In this document: one piece after another, positions 34,801 to 47,275 of the stretch
Numbering within the stretch: the stretch's first letter is position 1
How the letters are laid out: each line of letters begins with the position of its first letter
Assembly (NCBI GenBank): GCA_950097015.1
Contig: CATNEN010000008.1
Span: 2,666,001-2,730,000 of the forward strand
Reading direction: 5' to 3'
Source of the DNA: Macrostomum hystrix
Taxonomy: Eukaryota; Platyhelminthes; Macrostomidae
Length of the DNA: 64,000 bases
Translations under genes and position numbers: made by a program
The notes under the pieces: generated by a model
What the model saw: the letters and a program-made list of their open reading frames with translations, nothing else
The model's database searches: none
Told to the model about the DNA's origin: nothing

Positions 34801-36998
34801 AAAGCTGCAAGGCATGACTACCAAAGCTGCAAGGCATGACTACCAAAGCTGCAAGGGTTGACTACCAAAGCTGCAAGGCGTGACTACCAAATCTGCAAGG
34901 CGTGACTACCAAAGCTGCAAGGCATGACTACCAAAGCTGCAAGGCGTGACTACCAAAGCTGCAAGGCATGACTACCAAAGCTGCAAGGCATGACTACCAA
35001 AGCTGCAAGGCATGACTACCAAAGCTGCAAGGCATGACTACCAAAGCTGCAAGGCATGACTACCAAAGCTGCAAGGCATGACTACCAAAGCTGCAAGGGT
35101 TGACTACCAAAGCTGCAAGGCATGACTACCAAAGCTGCAAGGCATGACTACCAAAGCTGCAAGGCATGACTACCAAAGCTGCAAGGCATGACTACCAAAG
35201 CTGCAAGGGTTGACTACCAAAGCTGCAAGGCGTGACTACCAAAGCTGCAAGGCATGACTACCAAAGCTGCAAGGCGTGACTACCAAATCTGCAAGGCGTG
35301 ACTACCAAAGCTGCAAGGCGTGACTACCAAAGCTGCAAGGCGTGACTACCAAATCTGCAAGGCGTGACTACCAAAGCTGCAAGGCATGACTACCAAAGCT
35401 GCAAGGCGTGACTACCAAAGCTGCAAGGCGTGACTACCAAAGCTGCAAGGCGTGACTACCAAAGCTGCAAGGCGTGACTACCAAAGCTGCAAGGCGTGAC
35501 TACCAAAGCTGCAAGGCGTGACTACCAAAGCTGCAAGGCATGACTACCAAAGCTGCAAGGCGTGACTACCAAAGCTGCAAGGCGTGACTACCAAAGCTGC
35601 AAGGCATGACTACCAAAGCTGCAAGGCATGACTACCAAAGCTGCAAGGCGTGACTACCAAAGCTGCAAGGCATGACTACCAAAGCTGCAAGGCGTGACTA
35701 CCAAAGCTGCAAGGCGTGACTACCAAAGCTGCAAGGCATGACTACCAAAGCTGCAAGGCATGACTACCAAAGCTGCAAGGCGTGACTACCAAAGCTGCAA
35801 GGCGTGACTACCAAAGCTGCAAGGCGTGACTACCAAAGCTGCAAGGCGTGACTACCAAAGCTGCAAGGCATGACTACCAAAGCTGCAAGGCGTGACTACC
35901 AAAGCTGCAAGGCATGACTACCAAAGCTGCAAGGCATGACTACCAAAGCTGCAAGGCGTGACTACCAAAGCTGCAAGGCGTGACTACCAAAGCTGCAAGG
36001 CATGACTACCAAAGCTGCAAGGCGTGACTACCAAAGCTGCAAGGCGTGACTACCAAAGCTGCAAGGCGTGACTACCAAAGCTGCAAGGCGTGACTACCAA
36101 AGCTGCAAGGCGTGACTACCAAAGCTGCAAGGCATGACTACCAAAGCTGCAAGGCGTGACTACCAAAGCTGCAAGGCATGACTACCAAAGCTGCAAGGCA
36201 TGACTACCAAAGCAGCAAGGCATGACTACCAAAGCTGCAAGGCATGACTACCAAAGCTGCAAGGCATGACTACCAAAGCTGCAAGGCATGACTACCAAAG
36301 CTGCAAGGCATGACTACCAAAGCTGCAAGGCGTGACTACCAAAGCTGCAAGGCGTGACTACCAAAGCTGCAAGGCATGACTACCAAAGCTGCAAGGCATG
36401 ACTACCAAAGCTGCAAGGCGTGACTACCAAAGCTGCAAGGCGTGACTACCAAAGCTGCAAGGCATGACTACCAAAGCTGCAAGGCGTGACTACCAAAGCT
36501 GCAAGGCATGACTACCAAAGCTGCAAGGCATGACTACCAAAGCTGCAAGGCATGACTACCAAAGCAGCAAGGCATGACTACCAAAGCTGCAAGGCATGAC
36601 TACCAAAGCTGCAAGGCATGACTACCAAAGCTGCAAGGCATGACTACCAAAGCTGCAAGGCATGACTACCAAAGCTGCAAGGCGTGACTACCAAAGCTGC
36701 AAGGCATGACTACCAAAGCTGCAAGGCATGACTACCAAAGCTGCAAGGCATGACTACCAAAGCTGCAAGGCATGACTACCAAAGCTGCAAGGCGTGACTA
36801 CCAAAGCTGCAAGGCGTGACTACCAAAGCTGCAAGGCATGACTACCAAAGCTGCAAGGCGTGACTACCAAAGCTGCAAGGCGTGACTACCAAAGCTGCAA
36901 GGCGTGACTACCAAAGCTGCAAGGCATGACTACCAAAGCTGCAAGGCATGACTACCAAAGCTGCAAGGCATGACTACCAAAGCTGCAAGGCGTGACTG
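31887..36998. repeat. 5.1-kb satellite-like array of 22-bp units
   Basis: About 230 units with core GACTACCAAAGCTGCAAGG. Two kinds of variation stand out. The first roughly 20 units include many with AATGAGC in place of AAGCTGC, and these disappear after about 32320. Across the rest, the junction reads GGCATG, GGCGTG or rarely GGGTTG. Single-base length variants occur near 34050 (one C lost) and 34138 (one C gained). Units with AATCTGC and AAGCAGC occur in small repeated groups, indicating block duplication. Confidence 0.97.
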
Positions 36999-38460
36999 CA
37001 AATGCCATAAGGGATAAGTAACAAATTTTATCCGAAAGTACATAGTTACTGTAGTAATTTCCTTGATTAGAAAGGTGACTATGACTGTTCTAATGTCCTG
37101 ATAACTCTTAACTTTTTGCTTAGAAAGGTGACTCATTACAATTATCAGTTACCTGTACTCGAATCTATTTTTAATCCTTTAGCGTTCGATTGAGCATCTA
37201 AATTCAGCTTTGGCAACGCGCAAGTTTCATCAAAAAGTCCTGCCCCGTTGGCCTCTATTTACTGTCTCATCCAAAAATAAAGGATCCGATGTTAAAAATA
37301 GCCCCCCTTAGTCAAATTTAGCCTGCGGGAATAGTTAAAAATAGATTTACAAATATGGCCATTGGGATTTGGGAGAGAGCGGACCCTGAGTTGAGGAGTG
37401 CGAAAATGCCAGCCATCCACAGTGCCAGAGTCCGCCCCGCATCCTCCCACGCACTGCTCAGGGTTGCTCAGGGTGGAAGGAAGATCGCTACAGACTATGA
37501 GTCGGGAATCCGGTTGCTAAGCCTGAAGGATTTCTAATCACGCAGGGAGCTGCAGGTCAACTCTAAGTATAGAAACGCGCGGAAGGGGGGATGGAATGAA
37601 GAGGAAAACGATAAATATTAAAATCCCCTTTTCGAAGCCTTAACAGCTCCTTTTACTCTAGCAAAGAGCTCATTAGAATGGCGAAGGTTATTGCTGAGCT
37701 ACTGAGGCCTAAAAATAGCTGCCACCCAAGCTCCAATATTGGCAATTCGCCAAGCCCCAGACTCCCACGCTGAGCTACTCGCATCCGCTGTCGGTTCGGA
37801 TCGATAACTTCTTTTTTTAGACCCCCCTTTAAGTGAGGCTGCCTTGGGATTTTCCTCCCCACTGCACCGTCGACTCTCGATGTCGTTTCTCTTCCCACCG
37901 CCCACCCAGTCAGGCCTTTTCATTCATTCGACTGTGCAGCTTCAAGTCAAAAAGGGAAGAAAGAGGTCGGTCTGGGCTCAGAGTTTCAAAATGGTTAGAG
38001 CAGGGTGGCAGCCCGTTTCCATGCCGCTCGCTATTTTCCTCTACAGAGCCATTTTTAAACTTCTGCGAGCCTTCTTCTCCCGTACTCATTGCCATTTACT
38101 GTTTGCGCTTGGTGTGGAACTTTAGAGACTAACTCTACTCCATTATCTGAGTGGGAATAAAGTGAAAAATAGGCATAGGCATAGAGGCTAGATCGGAACC
38201 CAGACGAAATTGTTTTTGTGCTACTGTCAGCACGGCGCATTTTCAAACATTTAAACCAGAAAATCACTTGACGTTTTTTGCAGTATCAAACACCAAATCT
38301 CTCACTTCGATTCATTCAAGCCAATCTCGAAATTTTGGGGTGGTGGGCGTTCGCCAGCCTTCTCTATTGGATGGCTGGAATGAGGTGGGGACAAGTGTAC
38401 ATTGAATCAAAAATAGCCCTGCCCCGCGGGGGCTGGGCGAAGGGGTGGGGAGGTTTGGCT
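36999..38460. other. Upstream region of the TENT5 gene
   Basis: GC-rich, irregular sequence with several overlapping short open frames that show no domain. It probably contains upstream regulatory DNA of the gene starting at 38677. Confidence 0.5.
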
Positions 38461-38468
38461 TATAAATA
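38461..38468 (+). promoter_or_regulatory. TATA box of the TENT5 gene
   Basis: TATAAATA in a GC-rich context, 216 bp upstream of the ATG. This would place the start of transcription near 38490 and give a 5' UTR of about 185 bases. Confidence 0.6.
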
Positions 38469-38676
38469 TAGCAGACTAACTCTGGCCTTGGCCTTCAGAG
38501 CTCAAGCATTTGCACTAGCACGGCAAGCTTTCATTGTTGAGCAAATTTTTCACTAGCCACCGATCGCGAGTAAATTAAGAAGCGAGTAGCATTTTATTCG
38601 CAGTCGCTACAACTACTAAACAAGAATAATAGCAGATTGCCAGCAGCGCTTTGAAAAGACTTGGCTTTCCGCAACC

Positions 38677-41600
38677 ATGACAAGCTGCACAGCCGATAAC
38701 AATAACAACAGCATCAGCATGAAGCGGAGCGAGGCCGACAAGGAGAGTGCATGCAGCAGCGGCAGCAACAACAGCGGCAGCCGGTACAATGTCCTGTGCT
38801 ACGAGCAGGTGCTGCAGCTGCATCACTTCATGGAGCAGGAGATCGCCATTCACGGTCGGGGCGGCTGTCCGCCGGTGCGGCTGACCATGAAGGATTGGGT
38901 TCAGCGAGTGCGCACTCGCCTGGAAGCTGACGGCGTTGCTGTGCGCGATGTTCGGCTGAACGGCGGAGGGGCCTCCTACGTCATCGGTGAGAGTCGCAAT
39001 CTATGCTTTTCTTATCGCTAAATGGAAATTTTTATTTAGGATAAATTGTGTACTCAATGTTTACTTATATTTTTAACAAATTATCTTTATATATAATTCC
39101 ATATATAGCAAGAAACAGGCGTAAAGCTCGGCTAATTCTTATATTGATGAGACGTTGTTCTGAAGAACTTATTGAATAACTAATTGGAAAGTTTAATTAA
39201 ACTGTTTCCTTCTGCAGGTGTGAAAACGGTTTATACTTCAGAGATAATTAGCTACTTTTTATTTTCTACCTCCTCTTAGACTGAAGGTTTAAAATATCTG
39301 AAGGTAGATAATCGGGGCCAGTTAACTTAATTAAGACAATTAAAACCATCATGTCGGGTTAAGCTGATTGTGTTGACACCGTAATAGTACACCGACTATC
39401 TAGAGCAAGAATAGGCTCCACTAGCAAATTTAGTAGGGAAAAACATCTAGAACCTGATTAAAATGAGGTCTTCGTAACTTCAAGAATGTCAACAGTCTCA
39501 ACGGTATTGTTTAGTGTTGATAACATTTTCAGTGTATTCTTTCAAAAATAGTAGTCAGAACTGAACCTGGAAACGCGTGCCTCAGGTCCAGCCTGCACGA
39601 ACTAGAGCTCTAATCTGTGAGATATCTTTGAAAGCCGAAAGGCTCTGAGCAGCACCCCATTGTCCCGGCTCACGGCCACGAGCGAGCACACTATAGCAGA
39701 ACTGGCAGAACAATAGTTTCCTTTCATGCGCTTGGCCGCCTCGAGCTTCAATGGCACGAGGTCGAGCAGACCCTGCGGTAGGATGAAGGTACTGTCCATT
39801 CTGTCTTCTGTATACCATAGGTGTGGCTAAGATAAACAGCCAGATAGAAGAGGAGGACAGACAATTGTAGAAAGATTTTGGCGACATTGACCTAGCCTGT
39901 GCTGTAGTTTACGTTGGCCTCATCTTCCATGCTCAGCTTGATTGCTCAGCCTCCCAAACCTCATTAGATAGAGTTGTGTAAATGAAGAAACATTTATGTA
40001 GAACATTTTTCTCTGTAGTCTTCTCTACTTTTCCTTTCCTTTCCACATATTCGTCTTTTTTATTTCTATTCTTGTCTCTCCCAGCCTGGCCTCAGCGCGT
40101 GCTGGCTGCAAAACGTGCTGATGGCTTCTTATAACTTATAACAAGTGGACCAATGCATCGGCTGTTATGTTTACATTCGGATATCTATTCATCTTACCTG
40201 TTTATTCATGCATGTTTTGTTGTCAGATTCTTGAGTTAGCTGTCCACAGACCCTTCCTCTGACCCTTCAGTTAGCTGTCCACAGACCCTTCCTCTGACCC
40301 TTCAGTTAGCTGTCCACAGACCATTCCTCTGATCCTCCAGTTAGCTGTCCACAGACCCTTCCTCTGACCCTCCAGTTAGCTGTCCACAGACCCTTCCTCT
40401 GACCCTTCAGTTAGATGTCCACAGACCATTCCTCTGATCCTCCAGTTAGCTGTCCACAGACCCTTCCTCTGACCCTCCAGTTAGCTGTCCACAGACCATT
40501 CCTCTGATCCTCCAGTTAGCTGTCCACAGACCCTTCCTCTGACCCTTCAGTTAGCTGTCCACAGACCAGTGCTAAATTATACTTCTGCTGCCATTTGTCT
40601 AACTCAAGCGCAGCTGCCTTTGATAGGTTGTTAAATCCAGGTGATAGCTTGCTTACTATCAAACTGTCAAATGGTTTCTTAATCTTTCCAGGGTTTGTGT
40701 TATATTATTATTTTTCGATAGCCGTCAGCAATGAATGCTATTTGAGAATAACTTCCCTGCCTTCTATATTTATTTGGTGCGCGCTATAGTATGCCTGCAC
40801 TTGCTAGCACTGGCTAGCTTGAATACGGGCCGCAGAGACGATTTGTTTCTGTTTACACAAATTGGTTTACCTTAGGCCGCATCCGACCAGCCCCGCTTGC
40901 AGTTTTGCTGCGGTCGGCACAATTCTTGTTTAACAAAACTGACAGACCCTGTAATCTGTAGAGTCTCACTGTCTGTGCGCACAGTGAGAGACACAGCGGG
41001 GCTTTGACTTTTCGGTTTTAGAGAGAGAGGAAAACAGATCGCTTGTGCAATATATGCAAGAGTACAGCCAAACTATTAAAGCTTACTCAGGTGGAGTGGA
41101 GTCCATACACTGACTTCTGTCTCCTCTTATCTTGATTGCTTATATACGCTTACATATGTATGAGCGTGTTGCTTTCATATGTGAGTTAAATATTTGTTCT
41201 AAATAAGCAGACTAGAAGCCATTGTTTTTTGCATCTAATTGTAGCTTCTCTATAAAATTCTTATTACTCGTATTTCTATGAACAGAAAACTGATATTCTT
41301 CCTATCAATGTATAGCTGGCACTTCTGACGCGGCAGTTTTAAAGAAAAAACCACCGAGGCAGTTAAAACTACTGGTTGCTAATGTTGGGATTAGATCGAT
41401 AATTCTTCCCACCAGAGCGTTGTGTCGGGGGGGGGGAGTGGCCAAAAACCGTGCTTCTTTTCTAAAGAGCCCGGAAGATAGTGTAGAAGTACATTATGGT
41501 AGATTATTAAACGGGAGCGCCCTCTCTGTCTGTTATTTGTCTTTCCCCGAAGCAGGCAGTGATTCTTTGTTAACTACACGTATTGGCATGTGTTTTGATT

Positions 41601-43659
41601 CTCACACGGAAGTGTGTCCTCTCTCGCCCAATGCAACCGAATGATAAGGAATGAAATCCCAATCGTAGCCGAAACAAAAAACGCCCACGCGCAACATTTT
41701 TTTGTCAAAGAATTGGAAGATTATTAGCTGCAGAAGATTGTATGTGGTTGTGGCAGCATGTACAGCTGCTAGCTTGTGCTTGTATCATGCTGTCAAATGC
41801 AGGCTAAATATATTTTAGTTTTCAGATCTATTACAGCTGTTCAGTCCTCCTCAGCCAGTCATAGAATAGGAAGCATGAGCTGGGGTAGAAATTTGGGTGG
41901 GTGGCCCCCCAGTCCATGGACTGAACAGCTGTACGCAAAGCCTTAAGAAGCTCCACTGGGTGCACATTTGGCTGCAATAAGAAAAGCATTTGTTGTATTT
42001 TTAGGATTTTCAGAGGCGAATACACAATTCTAGGTACATTTTTCTCCCATTTCCCACCAGGCATGGACGAGTATCCGACTTACAACGACCTCGACTTGCT
42101 GTTTGGCGTCGACCTCAGCTCGCGAGACACCATCGAAATTATTAGACGCACGGTTCTGGAGTGCCTGCATTCCTTCCTTACCTCGTCATCGAAGGAGGAG
42201 GCCAAGGAAGAAGAGACTAAGCAACAGAAGCAGCAGCAGCAGCAGCAGCAGCAGGTGCTGCAGATGATGGAGGCTTACGTGAGCAAGCAGGCTAGAATCG
42301 ATCACGCGGACAGCTGGTTCCTTCTCAGCCTGGGCAGCCAGGACGGACTCACCGTCGAGCTCAAATTTGTCGACCATATGCGGCGCCAATTTGAGTTCAC
42401 CGTGGACAGCTTCCAGATCATCCTGGACTCGCTGATCACCTTCTACCAGGTGCAGCCGGCCTCCAGCTCAATTAGTAGGCACTTTTATCCCACCGTAGTT
42501 GCCGAGGCTGCTAGCGGCTGCTTTGAGGAGGCCTTCGGCCATCTGCAACGGCGCGAGATCTGCACCCGTAATCCTGAGCAGATCCGCGGCGGCGGCCTAC
42601 TCAAGTACTGCAAGCTGCTGGTCCAGGGCTACCTGCCTACGAACGGCCTTGACGTGCCGCACCTAGAGAAGTACATGTGCTCCAGGTTCTTCATCGACTT
42701 TCCGGATGCCAGGCAGCAGCGGGTCAAGATTGAGTCCTATTTGGCGGCGCACTTTCCGCCGGCCTATGCTCAGCTGAGGACCCTGTACCTTCAGGTGAGC
42801 GCAGCCTGGACAGATTGGGAATATTGCATGCGGATTTAAAAACCAATAGGGATTTCATGATCAATGGGGATTTCAGGATCATTGGGGATTACAGGATCAA
42901 TGGGTATTTCAGGATCAATGGGGATTTCAGGATCATTGGGGATTTCAGGATCATTGGGGATTTCAGGATCATTGGGGATATCAGTATCAATGGGGATTTC
43001 AGGATCAATGGGGATATCAGGATCAATGGGGATATCAGGATCATTGGGGATATCAGCATCAATGGGGATTTCAGGATCAATGGGGATTTCAGGATCATTG
43101 GGGATTTCAGGATCAATGGGGATTTCAGGATCAATGGGGATTTCAGGATCAATGTGGATTTCAGGATCAATGGGGATTTCAGGATCAATGGGGATATCAG
43201 GATCATTGGGGATATCAGTATCAATGGGGATTTCAGGATCAATGGGGATTTCAGGATCAATCGATAATTAATGTCTAAACCTTACTCTACTCACTACTTA
43301 AAATAATCCAGGTGCTAGCCGATGTCGTGTGCAACTCCACTGTGTGTCTGATGCAGCAGGAGCGACGCAGCGTGCTGTACCTTATCTCGGAGCTGCTGGC
43401 TCGCACCTACTTCGAAGCCGAAGCCGCCGCAGCCGCCGCAGCCGCTGCAGCCGCGGCTCCATCTGCCGGCGTTGCGCTCGAAGCCTTCAACACATCCGAT
43501 TGGGTTATCGACCAGGTGATCTACGGCACCGATCTATTTCCCACTATCAACTGCCTGGCCTCCCATAATGGCGCCACAATCTACACCACCACCTCATACG
43601 GCTGCACAACCAGCAGCCCGCCTCTGGTGGCAACCGCCGCCCTCACCGCAGCCGAATGA
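38677..43659 (+). CDS. TENT5: TENT5/FAM46-family non-canonical poly(A) polymerase
   Basis: Cytoplasmic nucleotidyltransferase family that extends mRNA poly(A) tails. Exons: 38677-38986, 42061-42794, 43312-43659; phases close to 463 aa. Family landmarks: VLCYEQVLQLHHFM and IPIHGRG-like IAIHGRG near the N-terminus; DVRLNGGGASYVI, the hG[GS] nucleotide-binding motif (G96-G97); YNDLDLLFGVDL with catalytic D113 and D115; VELKFVDHMRRQFEF with third acid D208; SFQIILDSL; the near-invariant IRGGGLLKYCKLLV; YMCSRFFIDFPD; and STVCLMQQERR in the last exon. The vertebrate family has GS where this has GG; both fit the superfamily motif. Lineage-specific insertions are a K/E/Q-rich polyQ segment (about 147-170) and an alanine run in the last exon. 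Exon 1 ends ATC|G and joins at GC|ATG, so the open frame starting at 42063 is not a separate start. The gene has a TATA promoter, a 3-kb first intron with a possible antisense gene, and an 18-bp minisatellite in intron 2. Confidence 0.96.
39602..39930 (-). CDS. Possible small two-exon gene nested antisense in TENT5 intron 1
   Basis: Exons in transcript order: 39930-39913 (six codons, MEDEAN) and 39826-39602, joined at phase 0 with an 86-bp intron (donor gtaaac, acceptor atcttag), giving 80 aa. The second exon begins PHLWYTEDRMDSTFILPQGL and continues as a helical, lysine/leucine-rich segment with coding-like third positions (CTG, CTC, GTG, GAG, AAG), unlike the AT-rich intron around it. I do not recognise the family. 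It could be a genuine small gene, one end of a longer gene, or a decayed retrocopy. An overlapping +1 frame is also open over this stretch but has poorer codon bias. Confidence 0.42.
40236..40565. repeat. 35-bp minisatellite in TENT5 intron 1
   Basis: About nine units with core TTAGCTGTCCACAGACCCTT. Variant units with ACCATTCCTCTGATCCTCC alternate irregularly with the main type. Confidence 0.95.
40889..41003. other. Structured inverted repeat in TENT5 intron 1
   Basis: The outer arms AGCCCCGC (40889-40896) and GCGGGGCT (40996-41003) are exact complements. Within them TCTCACTGT (40964-40972) and ACAGTGAGA (40981-40989) form a perfect 9-bp hairpin with an 8-base loop. The segment is GC-rich against an AT-rich intron, so a structured RNA or a decayed element is possible. 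Confidence 0.5.
42845..43262. repeat. 18-bp minisatellite in TENT5 intron 2
   Basis: About 23 units of GGGATTTCAGGATCAATG, with ATT/ATC and TTT/TAT variants. Several frames stay open for over 120 codons because the period is a multiple of three. The flanking donor (42795) and acceptor (43311) and the continuity of the TENT5 protein make it intronic. Confidence 0.95.
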
Positions 43660-44834
43660 TCACGGCGGGCCTCCCAAACCGCCTCCCCGCCACAACAATA
43701 GTCCGACTGTGCATTCGAACTGGCCTCTTGTTAAACAGTTATAAATTAGGACCCAGTCACTCGCATTGCTAAGAGGTAGCTGGTACTTTGGTTTCAGGTC
43801 CCTCAAATCGCCCCATGTCACTTCGCGTCTTACTTAACGCTTGTAGCTTTGTGGTGCCGATTTTTTTTAGAAAACAGCAATGACCCTGGGTCTGCCGGTT
43901 TGCTGAATTTGTTTCTGTTTTTAGACAAAATTATTTTCTTTCAAAGATTCCTGTAATTTCTCTTTCAGCTTTACATAGGTATATATACATATTTATATAT
44001 TGAAAGTTGTAAATGAAAATTGAACAAAAAAAGCAATTCCTTCCGATCTTAAGATTTATTTCCGTTATCGTTGTTCTTTTTTGTTATGCTTCCCGGCTGT
44101 ATTCAGTGGACTTTGCAGTAAATTAGTTGTGCAATTCGTCATAAACCTCACAGTTTATGATTTCATTCGCTCATTCCTTTAATCGCGGTTCGGTTTGTAA
44201 AATAACAAACTTTTCTGATCACGTCTCCATTGTAATTATTGAACATCCAGGCTGCGGCTTTGCATTACAACTTTGTTATAACGATATGTTTTGACACTAA
44301 ATTTAAATGAATTTCTGCTGATTAAAATTCCGTTGTAAAAAACAATGAATTGTGAATGCATCTGCTGGACGTGATTGTCGGATCATTTTAACAATACTGT
44401 TACTGAATATTCTCATTGCATTTTTTTCATTGCAGAAAAACTCAAAAATTTGGCTTTTAGCGCGTGTTTCAGAGAGAAAAAACACGACAAAAATTAAACA
44501 GTTTTTTGGTTTGTCTGTTTCTATTTTTGTCAGTTCTCTTCTTTGTGCCTGCATTGTTGTTCATGGTAATTTGTAACGGTATTGTTGTTGTTCATAATTT
44601 CACTGTCACTGCATAGCAGACTCGTCAAACTATATAAGGCGCGTATTATGAAATTGTAGCTAGGCATTAATTAAAGAAATGGACAGTTAGGTTTCTTTTC
44701 TGATCTACGTATTTAAATATTGTTATCGATGCAAAGTTATTTTTGTTCCGAATGTTATAAATATATTTAAGCGCTTGCTATAACAAAAAACTTTTTCTCT
44801 TTATTTCCGTACTCTGTAAGCGGAACAAGTCAAA
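43660..44834. other. TENT5 3' flank
   Basis: AT-rich sequence that should include the TENT5 3' UTR. No canonical AATAAA was seen close to the stop codon. No other gene supported. Confidence 0.5.
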
Positions 44835-45612
44835 AAGTGTAAGAATGACAGTCTGAAAGTGTGGGAATGACAGTCTGACAGTGTGGGAATGACAGTCTGA
44901 CAGTGTGGGAATGACAGTCTGGCAGTGTGGGAATGACAGTCTGACAGTGTGGGAATGACAGTCTGACAGTGTGGGAATGACAGTCTGACAGTGTGGGAAT
45001 GACAGTCTGACAGTGTGGGAATGACAGTCTGCCAGTGTGGGAATGACAGTCTGACAGTGTGGGAATGACAGTGTGACAGTGTGGGAATGACAGTCTGACA
45101 GTGTGGGAATGACAGTCTGACAGTGTGGGAATGACAGTGTGACAGTGTGGGAATGACAGTCTGACAGTGTGGGAATGACAGTGTGACAGTGTGGGAATGA
45201 CAGTCTGACAGTGTGGGAATGACAGTCTGGCAGTGTGGGAATGACAGTCTGACAGTGTGGGAATGACAGTCTGGCAGTGTGACAGTTTGAGCATGACAGT
45301 ATGACAGTGTGACAGTGTCTTGGGAATGACAGTCTGGCAGTGTGACAGTTTGAGCATGACAGTATGACAGTGTGACAGTGTCTTGGGAATGACAGTCTGG
45401 CAGTGTGACAGTTTGAGCATGACAGTATGACAGTGTGACAGTGTCTTGGGAATGACAGTCTGACAGTGTGGGAATGACAGTCTGGCAGTGTGACAGTTTG
45501 AGCATGACAGTATGACAGTGTGACAGTGTCTTGGGAATGACAGTCTGGCAGTGTGACAGTTTGAGCATGACAGTATGACAGTGTGACAGTGTCTTGGGAA
45601 TGACGGTGTTGG
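44835..45612. repeat. 22-bp minisatellite with a 63-bp higher-order unit
   Basis: The left part (to about 45270) is tandem ACAGTGTGGGAATGACAGTC. The right part is organised in a 63-bp composite unit marked by GTGTCTTGGGAATGACAG and GTTTGAGCATGACAGTATG, repeated five times with one simple unit interposed near 45460. Confidence 0.95.
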
Positions 45613-46054
45613 AATGACTTATTTTATTGCACTCGCAATCAACAGCAATCAACAAAACGAAAATCGCATTCGAAACATTGGAGTTTGCACTCTAGTACAG
45701 TTAGTAATATTTATATTAGTACATATCCACTGCTGTTCAATTTAACTTAAGCAGTACAGTCGATGTCGCAGTTAAGAACGAGTAAAATTGTATAGCATTT
45801 GGATAAAATATGATAGCGTACATTTTTTCTGCCAATAGTCGATTAGATATCAGTCTAGACTCCACAGTGGTGAATGTAATAATTAATCTATTTTTAGGCA
45901 TGACCTGGTTCGTTGTACAAAGTTCTTTTTTAGATTTTCGCTTTTGCAGGATTTATTTGTCTTTCTACTAGAAGGTCGCAAAAGAAACGATTTAAATGGT
46001 AAAAAAAGTATTAAAAATTTTCTTGGAATTGGCGAACTGCTGTGAAATTAAACA

Positions 46055-47275
46055 GCTGATCTACGAAAGCACTGAGTTGATCTACGAAAGCACTGAGTTG
46101 ATCTACGAAAGCACTGAGTTGATCTACTGAACTACTGAGTTGATCTACTGAAGTACTGAGTTGATCTACTAAAGCACTGAGTTGATCTACTAAAGCACTG
46201 AGTTGATCTACGAAAGCACTGAGTTGATCTACTAAAGCACTGAGTTGATCTACTGAACTACTGAGTTGATCTACTGAAGTACTGAGTTGATCTACTGAAG
46301 TACTGAGTTGATCTACTGAACTACTGAGTTGATCTACTGAACTACTGAGTTGATCTACTGAAGTACTGAGTTGATCTACTAAAGCACTGAGTTGATCTAC
46401 TAAAGCACTGAGTTGATCTACGAAAGCACTGAGTTGATCTACTAAAGCACTGAGTTGATCTACTGAACTACTGAGTTGATCTACTGAACTACTGAGTTGA
46501 TCTACTGAAGTACTGAGTTGATCTACTGAACTACGGAGTTGATCTACTGAACTACTGAGTTGATCTACTGAAGTACTGAGTTGATCTACTGAAGTACTGA
46601 GTTGATCTACTGAAGTACTGAGTTGATCTACTAAAGCACTGAGTTGATCTACTAAAGCATGAGTTGATCTACTGAAGCACTGAGTTGATCTACTGAACTA
46701 CTGAGTTGATCTACTGAACTACGGAGTTGATCTACTGAAGTACTGAGTTGATCTACTGAAGTACTGAGTTGATCTACTGAAGTACTGAGTTGATTTACTA
46801 AAGCACTGAGTTGATCTACTGAAGTACTGAGTTGATCTACTGAAGTACTGAGTTGATCTACTGAAGTACTGAGTTGATCTTCTGAAGTACTGAGTTGATC
46901 TACTGAAGTACTGAGTTGATCTACTGAAGCACTGAGTTGATCTACTAAAGCACTGAGTTGATCTACTGAAGTACTGAGTTGATCTATTGAAGTACTGAGT
47001 TGATCTATTGAAGTACTGAGTTGATCTACTGAAGCACTGAGTTGATCTACTGAAGCACTGAGTTGATCTACTAAAGCACTGAGTTGATCTACTGAAGTAC
47101 TGAGTTGATCTATTGAAATACTGAGTTGATCTACTGAAGTACTGAGTTGATCTACTGAAGCGCTGAGTTGATCTACTGAAGTGCTGAGGGTTAACAGCTG
47201 ATCTACTGAAGTGCTGAGGGTTAACAGCTGATCTACTGAAGTGCTGAGGGTTAACAGCTGATCTACCGAAGCACT
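46055..47275. repeat. 21-bp minisatellite (GAGTTGATCTACTGAAGTACT)
   Basis: About 55 units with core GAGTTGATCTACTGAAGTAC. The last positions vary among GAAGTACT, GAACTACT and AAAGCACT. At the right end three larger units containing GAGGGTTAACAGCTGATC replace the simple monomer. Minus-strand frames encode a seven-residue repeat and are treated as by-products. Confidence 0.95.

Noticed and set aside
39582-39887. 101-codon minus-strand frame over the nested gene candidate
   Set aside because: It is the shifted frame of the better-biased 80-residue reading.
42063-42839. Independent gene starting at MDEYPTYNDLD
   Set aside because: It is the second exon of TENT5; the upstream exon supplies the conserved nucleotide-binding motif in phase.
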